From: Mucilaginibacter glaciei
GTDB taxonomy: Bacteria > Bacteroidota > Bacteroidia > Sphingobacteriales > Sphingobacteriaceae
Assembly: GCF_014773245.1 (NCBI RefSeq)
Contig: NZ_JACWMX010000009.1
Span: 88,662 to 152,661 of the forward strand
Direction of reading: 5' to 3'
DNA: 64,000 bases
The notes under the pieces were generated by a model. It saw only the letters and a program-made list of their open reading frames with translations, made no database searches and was not told the DNA's origin. The translations under genes and the position numbers were made by a program. The first letter of the stretch is position 1. Each line of letters starts with the position of its first letter. Of this stretch, positions 23,901-31,299 are shown piece by piece.

Positions 23901-24135
23901 CGCATCTGTAAATGTAGAGAAAGCAGATAATATCAAACTCGAAGAAATTTATCTGAGTTATGATTTTACGCCGAACAAACGCTTACTCGGCATAAAATCG
24001 CTGCAATTCTATTTATTTGCCAACCAACTGAATGTAATCGTTTGGAAAGCAAACAAAGCAGGCATCGACCCTGATATCCTTTACAATTTCAGACCGCCCG
24101 TTTCTTATTCAGCCGGAATAAAAGCAACCCTTTAA
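20938..24135 (+). CDS. SusC/RagA family TonB-linked outer-membrane protein
   Basis: 1065 residues, signal peptide (cleavage after 'TNAFS'), then a carboxypeptidase-D regulatory-like domain ('VKIYGDVKSANNEPIAGVVI'), a TonB plug with 'IQIRGLSTL', 'NPNDIESITVLKDAAASSIW' and 'GNGVIVINTKK', and a large beta barrel. It is a standard SusC length and architecture. With the SusD lipoprotein encoded ten bases later it should form an outer-membrane importer for oligosaccharide or peptide. No glycosidase, sulfatase or other degradative enzyme is nearby, so this is not an obvious polysaccharide locus. The TlpA and peptide neighbours favour a peptide-related cargo (inference). Confidence 0.92.
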   Translation: MIRRFIFSCLTLSLTILTNAFSQDVVKIYGDVKSANNEPIAGVVIKPKNVSYHALTDTNGRFQLTIFGVDTITFTHVGYKPLTKIIDAKLASLLHITMEPLINELKEVVVSTGYQDIPKERATGSFYKLDNHLLNQRVGTDIISRLDGLTSGLLIDRRDPNQQTIQIRGLSTLNIEAASPLIVLDNFPYAGDINNINPNDIESITVLKDAAASSIWGARAGNGVIVINTKKARANQPLQVSFNSNLTLKKKPNLFSANQIPVNSYIDLEKTLFGQGYYDNLFSDASFPAVSQVAMLLNQAKNGEISDVQAERQINQLRTQDVRNDFQKYLYRNSVNQQYYLNLSGSGSNIRYLVSAGYDKDNSNLRGNDNNRLTLRSNNQIDLTKRWLLNTDVIITRTNSTNNSPGAYGSYRYNNSTISPYARLVNNDGSPAAVDLYYSKAFTDTAGNGRLLDWKYRPLQELANNDNRSAMTDILLNVGSSYKIFSGLKADVKYQYQQSWSSNNNFQNINSYSIRDYVNTFTQLNDNSTTYVVPKNGILSTFDLVNKQQALRGQLTYDHIWGSDHQLSAIAGSEVRETKSNSSTQIIYGYDPNTLTTVGVDYANQYPTYDAIFGDSYINNGTKYTAYLNRFVSVFANATYTFKNKYSLSGSARRDESNLFGVQTNQKGVPLWSAGALWKIDREKFYNISWLPQLSLRFTYGVSGNLSPNESALTRIQYLTGGTSPIRLPFVSVSAPPNPHLRWEQVKTFNTGLDFSLFNNRINGSVEYYTKNSTDLINSVLLDATVGFASANQNSASIFSRGVDVVLNSVNLDGPFKWRTSLLFSSVKFKTTKNLNPPTTEGLVSDGNTIFPVVNENPYLIVSYKWAGLDPQTGDPQGYVNGVVSKDYAAISQNPIDQQVKSGSALPTAFGTLRNTLDWQKFSLAFNLSYRFNYYLRKPTTNYSSLISYGAGFSDYDRRWQKPGDERSTNVPSFIFPGNELRDQFYHFASVNVEKADNIKLEEIYLSYDFTPNKRLLGIKSLQFYLFANQLNVIVWKANKAGIDPDILYNFRPPVSYSAGIKATL

Positions 24136-24145
24136 AACTTAAACG

Positions 24146-25525
24146 ATGAAAATACATCTTTTCAATAAACCATATAAAGGCAATCGGCTTCAACTGATTA
24201 TCATATGCCTGATATCACTGGTCTGTTTCAATTCCTGTAAAAAATACCTGGATGCAAAACCGGATCAGTCAATTGCCACACCCTCGACTATCGAAGACCT
24301 CGAAGGGATATTAAACGCGTACAGCACGATCAATGGCCGCTACCCATCCGCATCAGAGGTAGCTTCCGACGATTATTATCTGGTGACAGCAGACTTTAAC
24401 AGCCTCATTGATCCGCAGCGTTTTTACTATAGCTGGCAGAAATTACCCAATTTTGTGGGTGACTATAAATCTCCATACCAGGCAATCGAATATTGTAATA
24501 TTATCCTGGATGAGTTGCCAAAAGTTTCCGGCGGGAACGTGATCCGAAAAAATTCCGTTCAAGGGAACGCGTTGTTTGTTAGAGCTTCTTACCATTATGC
24601 TTTATCGCAGCTTTATGCGAAAGTTTATAACCAATCAACAGCCGGGTCGGATCTGGGCATCGCACTGAGACTTACTTCTGATATTGCCATAAAGCCCGTG
24701 CGCTCAACTGTAGCAGATACTTACGGCTCTGTTTTAAATGACTTGAAACAGTCAATTCCGCTGTTACCGGCAATATCTGATGTTAAATACAGGTCAAGCA
24801 AGGCCGCCGCATATGGGATGCTTGCGCGGGTGTACCTGGCAATGAGTGACTTTACAAATGCAGGATTGTACGCGGACTCAGCACTTAGCAATTACAATAA
24901 GCTGATAGATTATAACACACTAACGGTCTCGGCGGCGATACCTTTCAAACAGTTTAACGACGAGGTAATTTATGATTCAAAAGCCGCTGGGCCGCAAGCA
25001 CTTTCCCAGTCGAAGGCCCGCGTAGATACTTTGTTGTACGCCTCTTATAGTACCAATGACCTGCGAAGAAATGTCTTGTTTAAAGTAAATCCGAACGGAA
25101 CTGTAGCATTTAAGGGCAATTACACCGGAGTGGCGGGCGCAAGTCTCTTTACAGGAATAGCAACCAACGAGCTATATCTGATCAAGGCCGAAACAGCTGT
25201 CAGAAACGGCGACAGCCGGACGGCACTAACTGCTTTAAATTCATTGCTCGTTACAAGGTGGAAATCCGGAACTTTTGTGCCTTATGCCATAAGCGATCAG
25301 AAACAATTGCTCGGGATCATTTTAAAAGAAAGAAGGAAAGATTTACCTTTCAGGTCCCTTCGATGGACAGATCTGAGAAGACTGAACATGGAACCGGATT
25401 ATGCAAAAATATTAGTGAGAAATTTGACAGGAGGAACCTATACCCTGGAGCCTAACGGGCTCAGGTATGTTTTTCAGATAGATCAGGATGCTGTAAACAT
25501 TAGCGGGTTACAGCAAAATCCATAA
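24146..25525 (+). CDS. SusD/RagB family outer-membrane lipoprotein
   Basis: 459 residues with a lipoprotein signal ending 'VCFNSCKKYLDAKPD' (lipobox Cys31). The SusD hallmarks follow: 'TIEDLEGILNAYSTI', a TPR-like helical body with 'GNALFVRASYHYALSQLYA' and 'SKAAAYGMLARVYLAM', and a C-terminal 'LKERRKDLPFRSLRWTDLRR'. It is the surface lid of the SusC transporter encoded just upstream. A perfect 15-bp hairpin terminator follows the stop codon at 25526-25560. Confidence 0.92.
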   Translation: MKIHLFNKPYKGNRLQLIIICLISLVCFNSCKKYLDAKPDQSIATPSTIEDLEGILNAYSTINGRYPSASEVASDDYYLVTADFNSLIDPQRFYYSWQKLPNFVGDYKSPYQAIEYCNIILDELPKVSGGNVIRKNSVQGNALFVRASYHYALSQLYAKVYNQSTAGSDLGIALRLTSDIAIKPVRSTVADTYGSVLNDLKQSIPLLPAISDVKYRSSKAAAYGMLARVYLAMSDFTNAGLYADSALSNYNKLIDYNTLTVSAAIPFKQFNDEVIYDSKAAGPQALSQSKARVDTLLYASYSTNDLRRNVLFKVNPNGTVAFKGNYTGVAGASLFTGIATNELYLIKAETAVRNGDSRTALTALNSLLVTRWKSGTFVPYAISDQKQLLGIILKERRKDLPFRSLRWTDLRRLNMEPDYAKILVRNLTGGTYTLEPNGLRYVFQIDQDAVNISGLQQNP

Positions 25526-25565
25526 AATAATGAAGGGGGCCAATCGCCCCCTTCATTATTTTATG
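25526..25565. terminator. Bidirectional terminator between SusD and DUF6520 genes
   Basis: AATAATGAAGGGGGC (25526-25540) pairs perfectly over 15 bp with GCCCCCTTCATTATT (25546-25560) around a five-base loop, flanked by A-rich and T-rich sequence. It lies between the convergent SusD gene (plus) and DUF6520 gene (minus) and can end transcription from both sides. Confidence 0.88.
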
Positions 25566-25884
25566 GTTCCATACCTATCGCCCCATCAGCAGGTGAATGG
25601 TTCTGTTGCGATAACCAAAGGTTAGCCTTTTCAGCATTAAACTCTGAAGTGGCCGGGTTTGAACCAATGTTCTTGGCCGTGCTCAATGTCACGCCGCAAA
25701 CATTAACCACATCGCTACAGGGGGTGCCAGATTGAGCAACATAGTTGCTGATATTTTGGATATCAGTTTGTGTACGGGTCGCTCCCTGGTAGCGGAAAAA
25801 AGTACTGGTAGTTTTCTTTGCGGTAAAAGCGCTCGAACCAATGGCCATAATAATGGCGATAACGGGGATGATTATTTTTTTCAT
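25561..25884 (-). CDS. DUF6520 family secreted protein
   Basis: 107 residues beginning 'MKKIIIPVIAIIMAIGSSAF', a signal-like hydrophobic N-terminus typical of DUF6520. Two cysteines (C56 and C63 in 'GTPCSDVVNVCGVT') could form a disulfide. The product should be exported to the periplasm or beyond. DUF6520 genes commonly sit with MauE-like and TlpA genes in Sphingobacteriaceae; I know no function. It shares the strand with the MauE-like gene 148 bases upstream. Confidence 0.72.
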   Translation of the reverse strand: MKKIIIPVIAIIMAIGSSAFTAKKTTSTFFRYQGATRTQTDIQNISNYVAQSGTPCSDVVNVCGVTLSTAKNIGSNPATSEFNAEKANLWLSQQNHSPADGAIGMEP

Positions 25885-26032
25885 CTTGTATATTGCTTTG
25901 TTAGATCAAAAAGCAATCGAAAAACTTTAATTTATCTTTTAACAAACTTTTGCTTACTCTTTTTCCAGGTTTTCAGCACCCCCTCTCCGCCTTTATAATC
26001 TCCCTCACAAAAGCGCTTTTCATCATTATTTT

Positions 26033-26479
26033 TTATATGTTGCCATACTCCTTTCTTTTAATAGTGGTTATGATTGAGACACCGGTTAGGGTTAAGCAAA
26101 AAACATTGAACCAAAAATGGAAAGTCCAACCCATCTGTTCGATCAATCCCCCGCAAGAGCAGGGAACGTGCCCGAAAAACTTTAAGATGATCAGTAGTAT
26201 ATAAATGGTGAATGCGGTAAAAAGAATTGCGGATATATAAAGCCCCGTTAATTTTCCTTTTTCTGTTAGCAGTAACATACCTGTTAAAATTTCTACCGGT
26301 GGCAAACCATATATTAATATGGTTTGAAGACCTTCCCCGAAAGGCTGCTTCTTCATAGCATCTTTGAAATGAGAAAAATCAATCAGCTTACTTACTGCGG
26401 CATATAACCAAAGGATCGCGATGATAACGATAATAATTTCTATGGTTTTTCTTAAAGCGATTTCTTTATTCTGAAGCAT
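26033..26479 (-). CDS. MauE/DoxX-like redox membrane protein
   Basis: 148 residues with four hydrophobic helices (about residues 12-32, 52-72, 80-100 and 120-138). A C107-S-C109 pair follows 'FFGHVP', in the loop after helix three. This is the pattern of MauE/DoxX-type membrane proteins that supply oxidising or reducing equivalents to periplasmic thiol enzymes. The likely partners are the TlpA thioredoxin (20357) and cysteine-containing secreted proteins in the locus. The next gene upstream on this strand is a short HTH protein 40 bases away. Confidence 0.8.
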   Translation of the reverse strand: MLQNKEIALRKTIEIIIVIIAILWLYAAVSKLIDFSHFKDAMKKQPFGEGLQTILIYGLPPVEILTGMLLLTEKGKLTGLYISAILFTAFTIYILLIILKFFGHVPCSCGGLIEQMGWTFHFWFNVFCLTLTGVSIITTIKRKEYGNI

Positions 26480-26518
26480 AGAATAAAGGTATATCCGGCA
26501 TAATGACAGAGAATGTCA

Positions 26519-26722
26519 CTATGGTTTTTTTATGAAATATTTTTTTTGAAGACGGTCGTAACAGATAGGATGGCCTTGTTCGCGAAGATGTGCGATCATC
26601 CGTTTTACAGTACGGACACTACAATTGAAACGTTCGGCTGTAACTTCAAGCGACCGGAGCCTTTTTTTTTCGATCTGCTCTAAAATATATTGCAGCCGCT
26701 GCTCATATGTCCGATAATCCAT
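26519..26722 (-). CDS. Small helix-turn-helix protein
   Basis: 67 residues, nearly all one winged helix-turn-helix: 'RLQYILEQIEKKRLRSLEVT', 'AERFNCSVRTVKRMIAHLRE', then a beta hairpin ('ICYDRLQKKYFIKK'). It resembles the N-terminal HTH of DeoR/HTH_11 regulators without any sensor domain. It probably regulates the adjoining MauE/DUF6520 genes. Confidence 0.75.
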   Translation of the reverse strand: MDYRTYEQRLQYILEQIEKKRLRSLEVTAERFNCSVRTVKRMIAHLREQGHPICYDRLQKKYFIKKP

Positions 26723-26796
26723 TATTCATTCTACTGAGTTTGACAGAATGAAATTGCTTGTTTTATTACCGGGAAACTATTAGTTAAACTGATAAA

Positions 26797-27147
26797 TTAT
26801 TCGTTCGGCAGCTTTTCAATGTCACTGTTATACACATTAATATGCTCAGGAAGGTTCGCTTTTTTGTTTCTAATCTTTGATGTCCATAATTGCCTGATCT
26901 TCCTGATCGTAATCATAAAATTATGATAATTGATGTAGGTCCCGAATCTTGGTTTTGGCAACAAGATAAACGGTGATATTTCAAGGATTTCCGCGATCTC
27001 GTAAATTCTCCTGATCGTCAGTTCCGTTTCGTCACGTTCCAGGTTGGAGTAAGCGGCCTGTGATATATCCAGCATAAAGGACATATACTGCTGACTGTAA
27101 TTCTTTGTTAACCGCTGTATCCTGATCTTTTCTCCAATTGAATTCAT
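26797..27147 (-). CDS. XRE-family regulator with C-terminal extension
   Basis: 116 residues: an N-terminal XRE helix-turn-helix ('IGEKIRIQRLTKNYSQQYMS', 'SQAAYSNLERDETELTIRR', 'EILEISPFILLPKP') and a basic helical tail of about 45 residues. It is divergent from the peptide-precursor gene at 27277 with 129 bases between, so it is a natural candidate for that gene's regulator. Confidence 0.78.
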   Translation of the reverse strand: MNSIGEKIRIQRLTKNYSQQYMSFMLDISQAAYSNLERDETELTIRRIYEIAEILEISPFILLPKPRFGTYINYHNFMITIRKIRQLWTSKIRNKKANLPEHINVYNSDIEKLPNE

Positions 27148-27276
27148 ATGCAGATTCGTTGAACTTTCCTATAAGCTAAGGTAATAAAATACAAGTTAAG
27201 ACTTTGGCTTCCCAACACCTTTAGAAACACTTTCGTGTAATTCATAATACTGTGAAGAAACTATAATTATCTTAAC

Positions 27277-27444
27277 ATGAAAGATTTATCAGATGAAGCT
27301 GCATCAGATCTGAAAGCCGGGGCCAGCCAGTGCGCCTATAACATCGCGGTATCTGCATCCGTTGGCGGATTGTTTGGCGGTGTAGGTGCGGCAGTTGGTG
27401 CCGTAGCAGCAGCAACCGGGCCATCCTGCCTTGGCTGGTGGTAA
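27277..27444 (+). CDS. Bacteriocin-like peptide precursor with double-glycine-type leader
   Basis: ATG 27277 opens a 55-residue frame. The N-terminus MKDLSDEAASDLKAGA has the shape of a class II bacteriocin leader (LS.E...L followed by a Gly-Ala at -2/-1), cut by C39 peptidases after residue 16. The predicted mature part of 39 residues begins 'SQCAYNIAVSASVGGLFGG', is very rich in Gly and Ala with GxxxG motifs, and ends 'SCLGWW'. Cys19 and Cys51 could form a disulfide. A strong terminator follows at once (27446-27480). A C39-peptidase membrane protein is encoded 1.4 kb downstream and a divergent XRE regulator upstream. The call rests on composition, leader shape and context; no homologue is known to me. 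Confidence 0.68.
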   Translation: MKDLSDEAASDLKAGASQCAYNIAVSASVGGLFGGVGAAVGAVAAATGPSCLGWW

Positions 27445-27445
27445 C

Positions 27446-27480
27446 AAAGATGCCGGGCCAGCCCGGCATCTTTCTATTTT
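27446..27480 (+). terminator. Terminator after the peptide-precursor gene
   Basis: AAAGATGCCGGGC (27446-27458) pairs with GCCCGGCATCTTT (27461-27473), followed by CTATTTT. It lies two bases after the stop of the peptide gene and also just before the 3' end of the convergent rhomboid gene, so it can serve both. Confidence 0.85.
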
Positions 27481-28124
27481 ATAAGCAATGCAGAGATAAT
27501 TCCACCAAGCGCGCCATAAAAATGCACTTCGTTATTCACCAGCGGATTTTTTGACCTTAGCTGGTAGCCTATTAAAAACAGGATGTAGATTAATGCGGTG
27601 TACAGATTAACAATCCCGCCCGCTACAGGCACGTAAAAAGCAATGTGATAGGGCTGCAGTATCATAAAAGCCATCATACATCCTAAAATACTGCCCGAAG
27701 CACCTGCACTTGAGAAATTAAAATCATTCCGGTACTTTAAGAAGGTCAACACATTCCCGAAAAGGCAGCTGGTTAGGTAAATGACCAGGAACCAGACACT
27801 TCCAAAAATTTTCACAGTCCTGAGATATTCTTCCAGTTGCGACCCCACGGCAAACAAGGCAAAAGCATTAATTAACAGGTGCATCAGATCATTATGAACG
27901 GCATCTGAAGTGAAAAGCCTGTAATATTCTTTCTCTTTTTTGATAGAAACCGGGTGCATAATCCCGGATAAAAACAGCCGTTGCTTTTTGAGTGCAAGCA
28001 AACTACCGATAATAATTATCCCCAATAGTGACAGGCAAACAGGTGTTTCCTGCGGATTAAATCTGTTGGAAGCTGTCATAGCAATATATTTTGCAATTAC
28101 TTTAACTAATAATTTACAACCCAT
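27474..28124 (-). CDS. Rhomboid-family intramembrane serine protease
   Basis: 216 residues with six hydrophobic helices and the rhomboid catalytic set: 'HNDLMHLLINAFAL' (Asn86 region), 'GASGSILG' with Ser143, and His201 in 'EVHFYGALGG'. Alternative start MTASNRF lies 15 codons in. Rhomboids cut transmembrane substrates. It is convergent with the peptide-precursor gene, whose terminator it shares, and divergent from the membrane protein at 28178 with 53 bases between. A role in immunity to, or maturation of, the peptide is possible by analogy with membrane proteases in bacteriocin loci; that is inference. Confidence 0.82.
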   Translation of the reverse strand: MGCKLLVKVIAKYIAMTASNRFNPQETPVCLSLLGIIIIGSLLALKKQRLFLSGIMHPVSIKKEKEYYRLFTSDAVHNDLMHLLINAFALFAVGSQLEEYLRTVKIFGSVWFLVIYLTSCLFGNVLTFLKYRNDFNFSSAGASGSILGCMMAFMILQPYHIAFYVPVAGGIVNLYTALIYILFLIGYQLRSKNPLVNNEVHFYGALGGIISALLIK

Positions 28125-28177
28125 CCTAATAGGTAGTAGCCCCGAGCCGACAGAAATTTACCAAAAAATCTATCGAC

Positions 28178-28816
28178 ATGAAAATTTGGAAAAACTACCT
28201 GCTTAATCTTGCTGTTCTCGGCCTGTTGTCCTGCGTTCTTGTTTTCCTGACCGACAAGTATATTTTAACAAGTGTTTTTTTTACCCGTAACGGCCAATAT
28301 TTGTCCGGGATACCGGAGCAGGAATTAAGAGTGTATGACATGATTCAGAAATGGATCTACCTCTCAGCAGTTACATACCTGCTGTCCAGAATCTTGATTG
28401 TTACACTTATCCTTTATACGGCACTTTACCTTTCCGAGGTTTCGGTTTCGTTTAAAAATGTGCTTGGTACAGTTATTCTCGCGGAATATATTTTTCTGAT
28501 ACCTGCCGTTTTCAAATTCTTCCATTTTTACCTCGCCGGATCAGACTTTACACTGCAAGCCTGGCATCTTTATTACCCGTTGTCGGCAATGCAGCTGGTG
28601 GGTTCTGTACCGGCGGATTGGCATTATAGTTTACAAACCCTAAACCTGTTTGAAGTGCTCTATTGGTTTCTGCTCGCAGCCGGAATTCGCCGGATCGCCG
28701 GCCTGAGCTATGATGAAAGCCTGAAAGTAGTCGTTAAATCCTACCTGCCCGCTTTGCTGATCTGGGTCTCCTTATTTACGTTTTTGACAATAATTTATTT
28801 TCCCGCTACCTCCTGA
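28178..28816 (+). CDS. Polytopic membrane protein upstream of the C39 protein
   Basis: 212 residues with about five transmembrane segments (residues 7-25, 57-85, 92-115, 152-172 and 185-207). No family signature is evident to me; the topology is Yip1-like. It lies 26 bases upstream of the C39-peptidase gene on the same strand and is presumably co-transcribed with it. It may be a partner subunit of the peptide exporter or an immunity protein. Confidence 0.65.
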   Translation: MKIWKNYLLNLAVLGLLSCVLVFLTDKYILTSVFFTRNGQYLSGIPEQELRVYDMIQKWIYLSAVTYLLSRILIVTLILYTALYLSEVSVSFKNVLGTVILAEYIFLIPAVFKFFHFYLAGSDFTLQAWHLYYPLSAMQLVGSVPADWHYSLQTLNLFEVLYWFLLAAGIRRIAGLSYDESLKVVVKSYLPALLIWVSLFTFLTIIYFPATS

Positions 28817-28842
28817 ATAACTAATCATTTAAAGGCAAAAAA

Positions 28843-30207
28843 ATGAAGAACCTGGGTTTTTATCAAAGCACTTTTGTCCGGCAGACAAATGCGAATAATT
28901 GCGGTATGGCCTGTATCTGCATGTTACTGCGATATTCCGGACGAAATAAACAGGCAGATGAACTGGCCCAACGGATGGACAGCTATAAATCCGAGCTGTC
29001 GCTGCTTGACCTGAAAAACACTGTTGAAGGTTTCGGTTGGGATGCCCGATGTGTTGAAATGGATTTGGATACGCTGAGAGACCTAAAAGGTCCGTTCATT
29101 ATGCATACCGTCAATGAAGACGGGAGATTTCACTTTCTGACATTATTTGCCGTGAAAAAAATGGCAGAAGAGTTTTTCTATGTAGTAGGCGACCCTTCCT
29201 ACGGAATTAAAATAATGAGCGAATCTGATTTGCGCCTTGCCTGGGTTTCCTCATCAGGATTATATATTGAAAACATGACTTTAAAAAAACGGGGCAGCGA
29301 CCTCCGCTACTGGAAAAATGCGCTTGATTGGCGCTTAATTCCGAAACCGCTTTGGTATAGTGTTCCGTTCATCAACCTGATGAGTTTCCTTTTCGGAATT
29401 ATGCTTTCTGCGTTCTTGCAGCAACTGTTAACCGTCCAGGCAACAATCAGGAGCCTGAAGTTACGAATCGCTGTTTTAGTATTGCTTTTGATCATCATGA
29501 TATGCAAAAATCTTTTTACCTATCTGAAGCAGAGGCTTATGATCTACATCAATAAGATAGTGAATATATGGCTGGCAACCAGGATTGCAGACAACATCGC
29601 GACCGCTGTACCGGATAATTTACAGCATGAAACAGCTTTAAGAAAAAAACTTATTGATATCGCGAAATTTCAATTATCTATAAATGCCCTGATCTCGGTC
29701 ATTTTTTCAGATGGCCTGGTTTTAATTACACTCCTTGGTTCACTTTTAGCTCTTGATTTATATGCTGCCCTGATCAATCTTTGCTATATTGCTGTAACCG
29801 TATCATGCGTTGTCATCAAGGTGCCGGATCATTTTTTTTCAGAGATGTACCTGAATGACCTTTATCATCAGTCAGAAAAGATCCTTCTGAAAAGGAATGC
29901 CTTATCCGCTACGCACGAAACGCCCATCGTTGAAGACAATTTCAAATCCTGTTATCAGCATTATATTCAAAAGGCCGGAAAAATGGCCGCAACATTCAGC
30001 ACCTCGCTTTTCAGGAACGAAGCTTCCGGGGCCATTACTGTTATTCTGATGCTCGGCTTTGAGATGGCGATGGGCGTTGAATCTGCTGCCTTTCTCATCG
30101 CTGTTACGGTATTGAGCTATCTGATCACCATTTTCCTTCAGCGGGTCAACAGTGCTTTTCCCGTCGTCTATGAAGGTGTTCAGGCAGCAAGAGCCTTAAA
30201 TCTTTAA
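28843..30207 (+). CDS. C39 peptidase-membrane protein without ATPase domain
   Basis: 454 residues. Residues 1-140 form a C39 bacteriocin-processing peptidase with Gln14, Cys20 ('NANNCGMACICML'), His97 ('RFHFLTLF') and Asp117 ('VVGDPSYG'). Residues 165-450 form a six-helix ABC-exporter-type membrane domain ('LWYSVPFINLMSFLFGIMLS', 'YLITIFLQRVNSAFP'). A usual peptidase-containing ABC transporter is about 700 residues and continues into a nucleotide-binding domain. Here the frame stops at the end of the membrane domain, a hairpin follows, and no ABC ATPase fragment is present in any frame nearby. It may use an ATPase encoded elsewhere, or act only as a peptidase/scaffold. Confidence 0.82.
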   Translation: MKNLGFYQSTFVRQTNANNCGMACICMLLRYSGRNKQADELAQRMDSYKSELSLLDLKNTVEGFGWDARCVEMDLDTLRDLKGPFIMHTVNEDGRFHFLTLFAVKKMAEEFFYVVGDPSYGIKIMSESDLRLAWVSSSGLYIENMTLKKRGSDLRYWKNALDWRLIPKPLWYSVPFINLMSFLFGIMLSAFLQQLLTVQATIRSLKLRIAVLVLLLIIMICKNLFTYLKQRLMIYINKIVNIWLATRIADNIATAVPDNLQHETALRKKLIDIAKFQLSINALISVIFSDGLVLITLLGSLLALDLYAALINLCYIAVTVSCVVIKVPDHFFSEMYLNDLYHQSEKILLKRNALSATHETPIVEDNFKSCYQHYIQKAGKMAATFSTSLFRNEASGAITVILMLGFEMAMGVESAAFLIAVTVLSYLITIFLQRVNSAFPVVYEGVQAARALNL

Positions 30208-30225
30208 GTAGTAAAAGTCACTGAT

Positions 30226-30258
30226 CACCCGGCTTACGTAGCCGGGGTGGATTCTTAT
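30226..30258 (+). terminator. Hairpin after the C39 protein gene
   Basis: CACCCGGCT (30226-30234) pairs with AGCCGGGGTG (30240-30249), with one bulged G, followed by a weakly T-rich tail. It separates the peptide locus from rteC and probably ends the C39 transcript. Confidence 0.6.
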
Positions 30259-30297
30259 TGTCAAATTTTTAATTATAATAACATCTAACTACTACCC

Positions 30298-31134
30298 ATG
30301 AAAACTGAATTTAAGAAAATCAAAACGGAATTGGAAGAAACGCTGCTTTCTGACCCTGATGTGGCCAGTTCGGCTGAAGCAATCAAGCAAGCTGCCACGC
30401 TGATCGAAGATGCACTTTCATCGATCAGGATTGACGTCGTTAAAAACGGCTTTGAAGATGAACCCGATGAAATAGCCTTTTTCAAATCATACAAGCCGGA
30501 ATTGTTGTCTTTGAAAATAGAACTGATATACCGGTATAATTTGAAGCTCAATGAACCTGTCGGTACACGCGAAACGGTTATAAAATACTATGAAGCGGAA
30601 ATTAAAAGCATTCAGAGTTTCTTCAGGATGAATTCCTTTCATTACCAGTACTTTAAAAACAATCTTACCCACATGGATGCGGTCTATTTCGTAAGAAACG
30701 CCGGGCCGCTCGCATTGCCGACAGATGATATCAACGACGTAGATCCGAAGTTCAGCACCCCGATGAGCCTGTTATTTGCAAAATTTAAAGGCTATGAATC
30801 CGTTCAGCAGTTTAGCCTTCAACAAATTTCATCTACAGACGATTCCAATAGCGGCACTGAGCAAAAAGGAGTTAAAGAAAATATGAAATGGACAGGTGAT
30901 TCTATAAACATTGTTGAACTGGCCTATGGGGTTTGGCTGACGGGGCAGCTCAATAACGGCAATGCGAGCCTCAACCAGATCGTTAAATGGCTGGAAGTGA
31001 ACCTGCACGTAAATATTGGTGTTGTGCAGCGCAGGTTTATTGAAATTGAAAGACGGAAACGACTTAGCCCTACCAAATACATTGATCAGATGCGGGATAC
31101 TATTCGCCAGAAAATCGATAGGGGCAACTCCTGA
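30298..31134 (+). CDS. rteC: RteC family regulator
   Basis: 278 residues matching RteC: 'YYEAEIKSIQSFFRMNSFHY', 'QYFKNNLTHMDAVYFVR', and a C-terminal helical DNA-binding region ('LNQIVKWLEVNLHVNIGVVQ', 'RRFIEIERRKRLSPTKYIDQ'). In CTnDOT-type elements RteC activates the excision genes as part of the tetracycline-responsive cascade (RteA/RteB/RteC). No rteA or rteB is visible here, so the upstream signal must differ or lie elsewhere. It is the leftmost recognisable conjugative-element gene in the window. Confidence 0.85.
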   Translation: MKTEFKKIKTELEETLLSDPDVASSAEAIKQAATLIEDALSSIRIDVVKNGFEDEPDEIAFFKSYKPELLSLKIELIYRYNLKLNEPVGTRETVIKYYEAEIKSIQSFFRMNSFHYQYFKNNLTHMDAVYFVRNAGPLALPTDDINDVDPKFSTPMSLLFAKFKGYESVQQFSLQQISSTDDSNSGTEQKGVKENMKWTGDSINIVELAYGVWLTGQLNNGNASLNQIVKWLEVNLHVNIGVVQRRFIEIERRKRLSPTKYIDQMRDTIRQKIDRGNS

Positions 31135-31161
31135 TGCTAAACCGTTTTGTTTCATTCGCGA

Positions 31162-31284
31162 TTTACCGTATAAAACACCGTAAACGGTATTTATTAGAAA
31201 ACTTACCGTTTACGGGTTTTTCGTAGTCTCATTTTACCGTCCAAATCTAAGTAAACGGTAATTATTTGATTTTTTACCGTTTAA
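31162..31284. promoter_or_regulatory. Multi-site ACCGT palindromic operator before the Fic gene
   Basis: Six copies of an ACCGT-containing half-site lie in 120 bases. CCGTAAACGGTA (31178-31189) and TACCGTTTACGG (31204-31215) are perfect 12-bp inverted arms. GTAAACGGTAA (31251-31261) and TTACCGTTTAA (31274-31284) form a second pair. Single sites lie at about 31163 and 31234. The last pair ends 15 bases before the Fic start codon. The pattern indicates cooperative binding by a repressor, perhaps the Fic protein through its C-terminal winged helix. Confidence 0.65.
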
Positions 31285-31299
31285 AAACTATCTTTGAAT

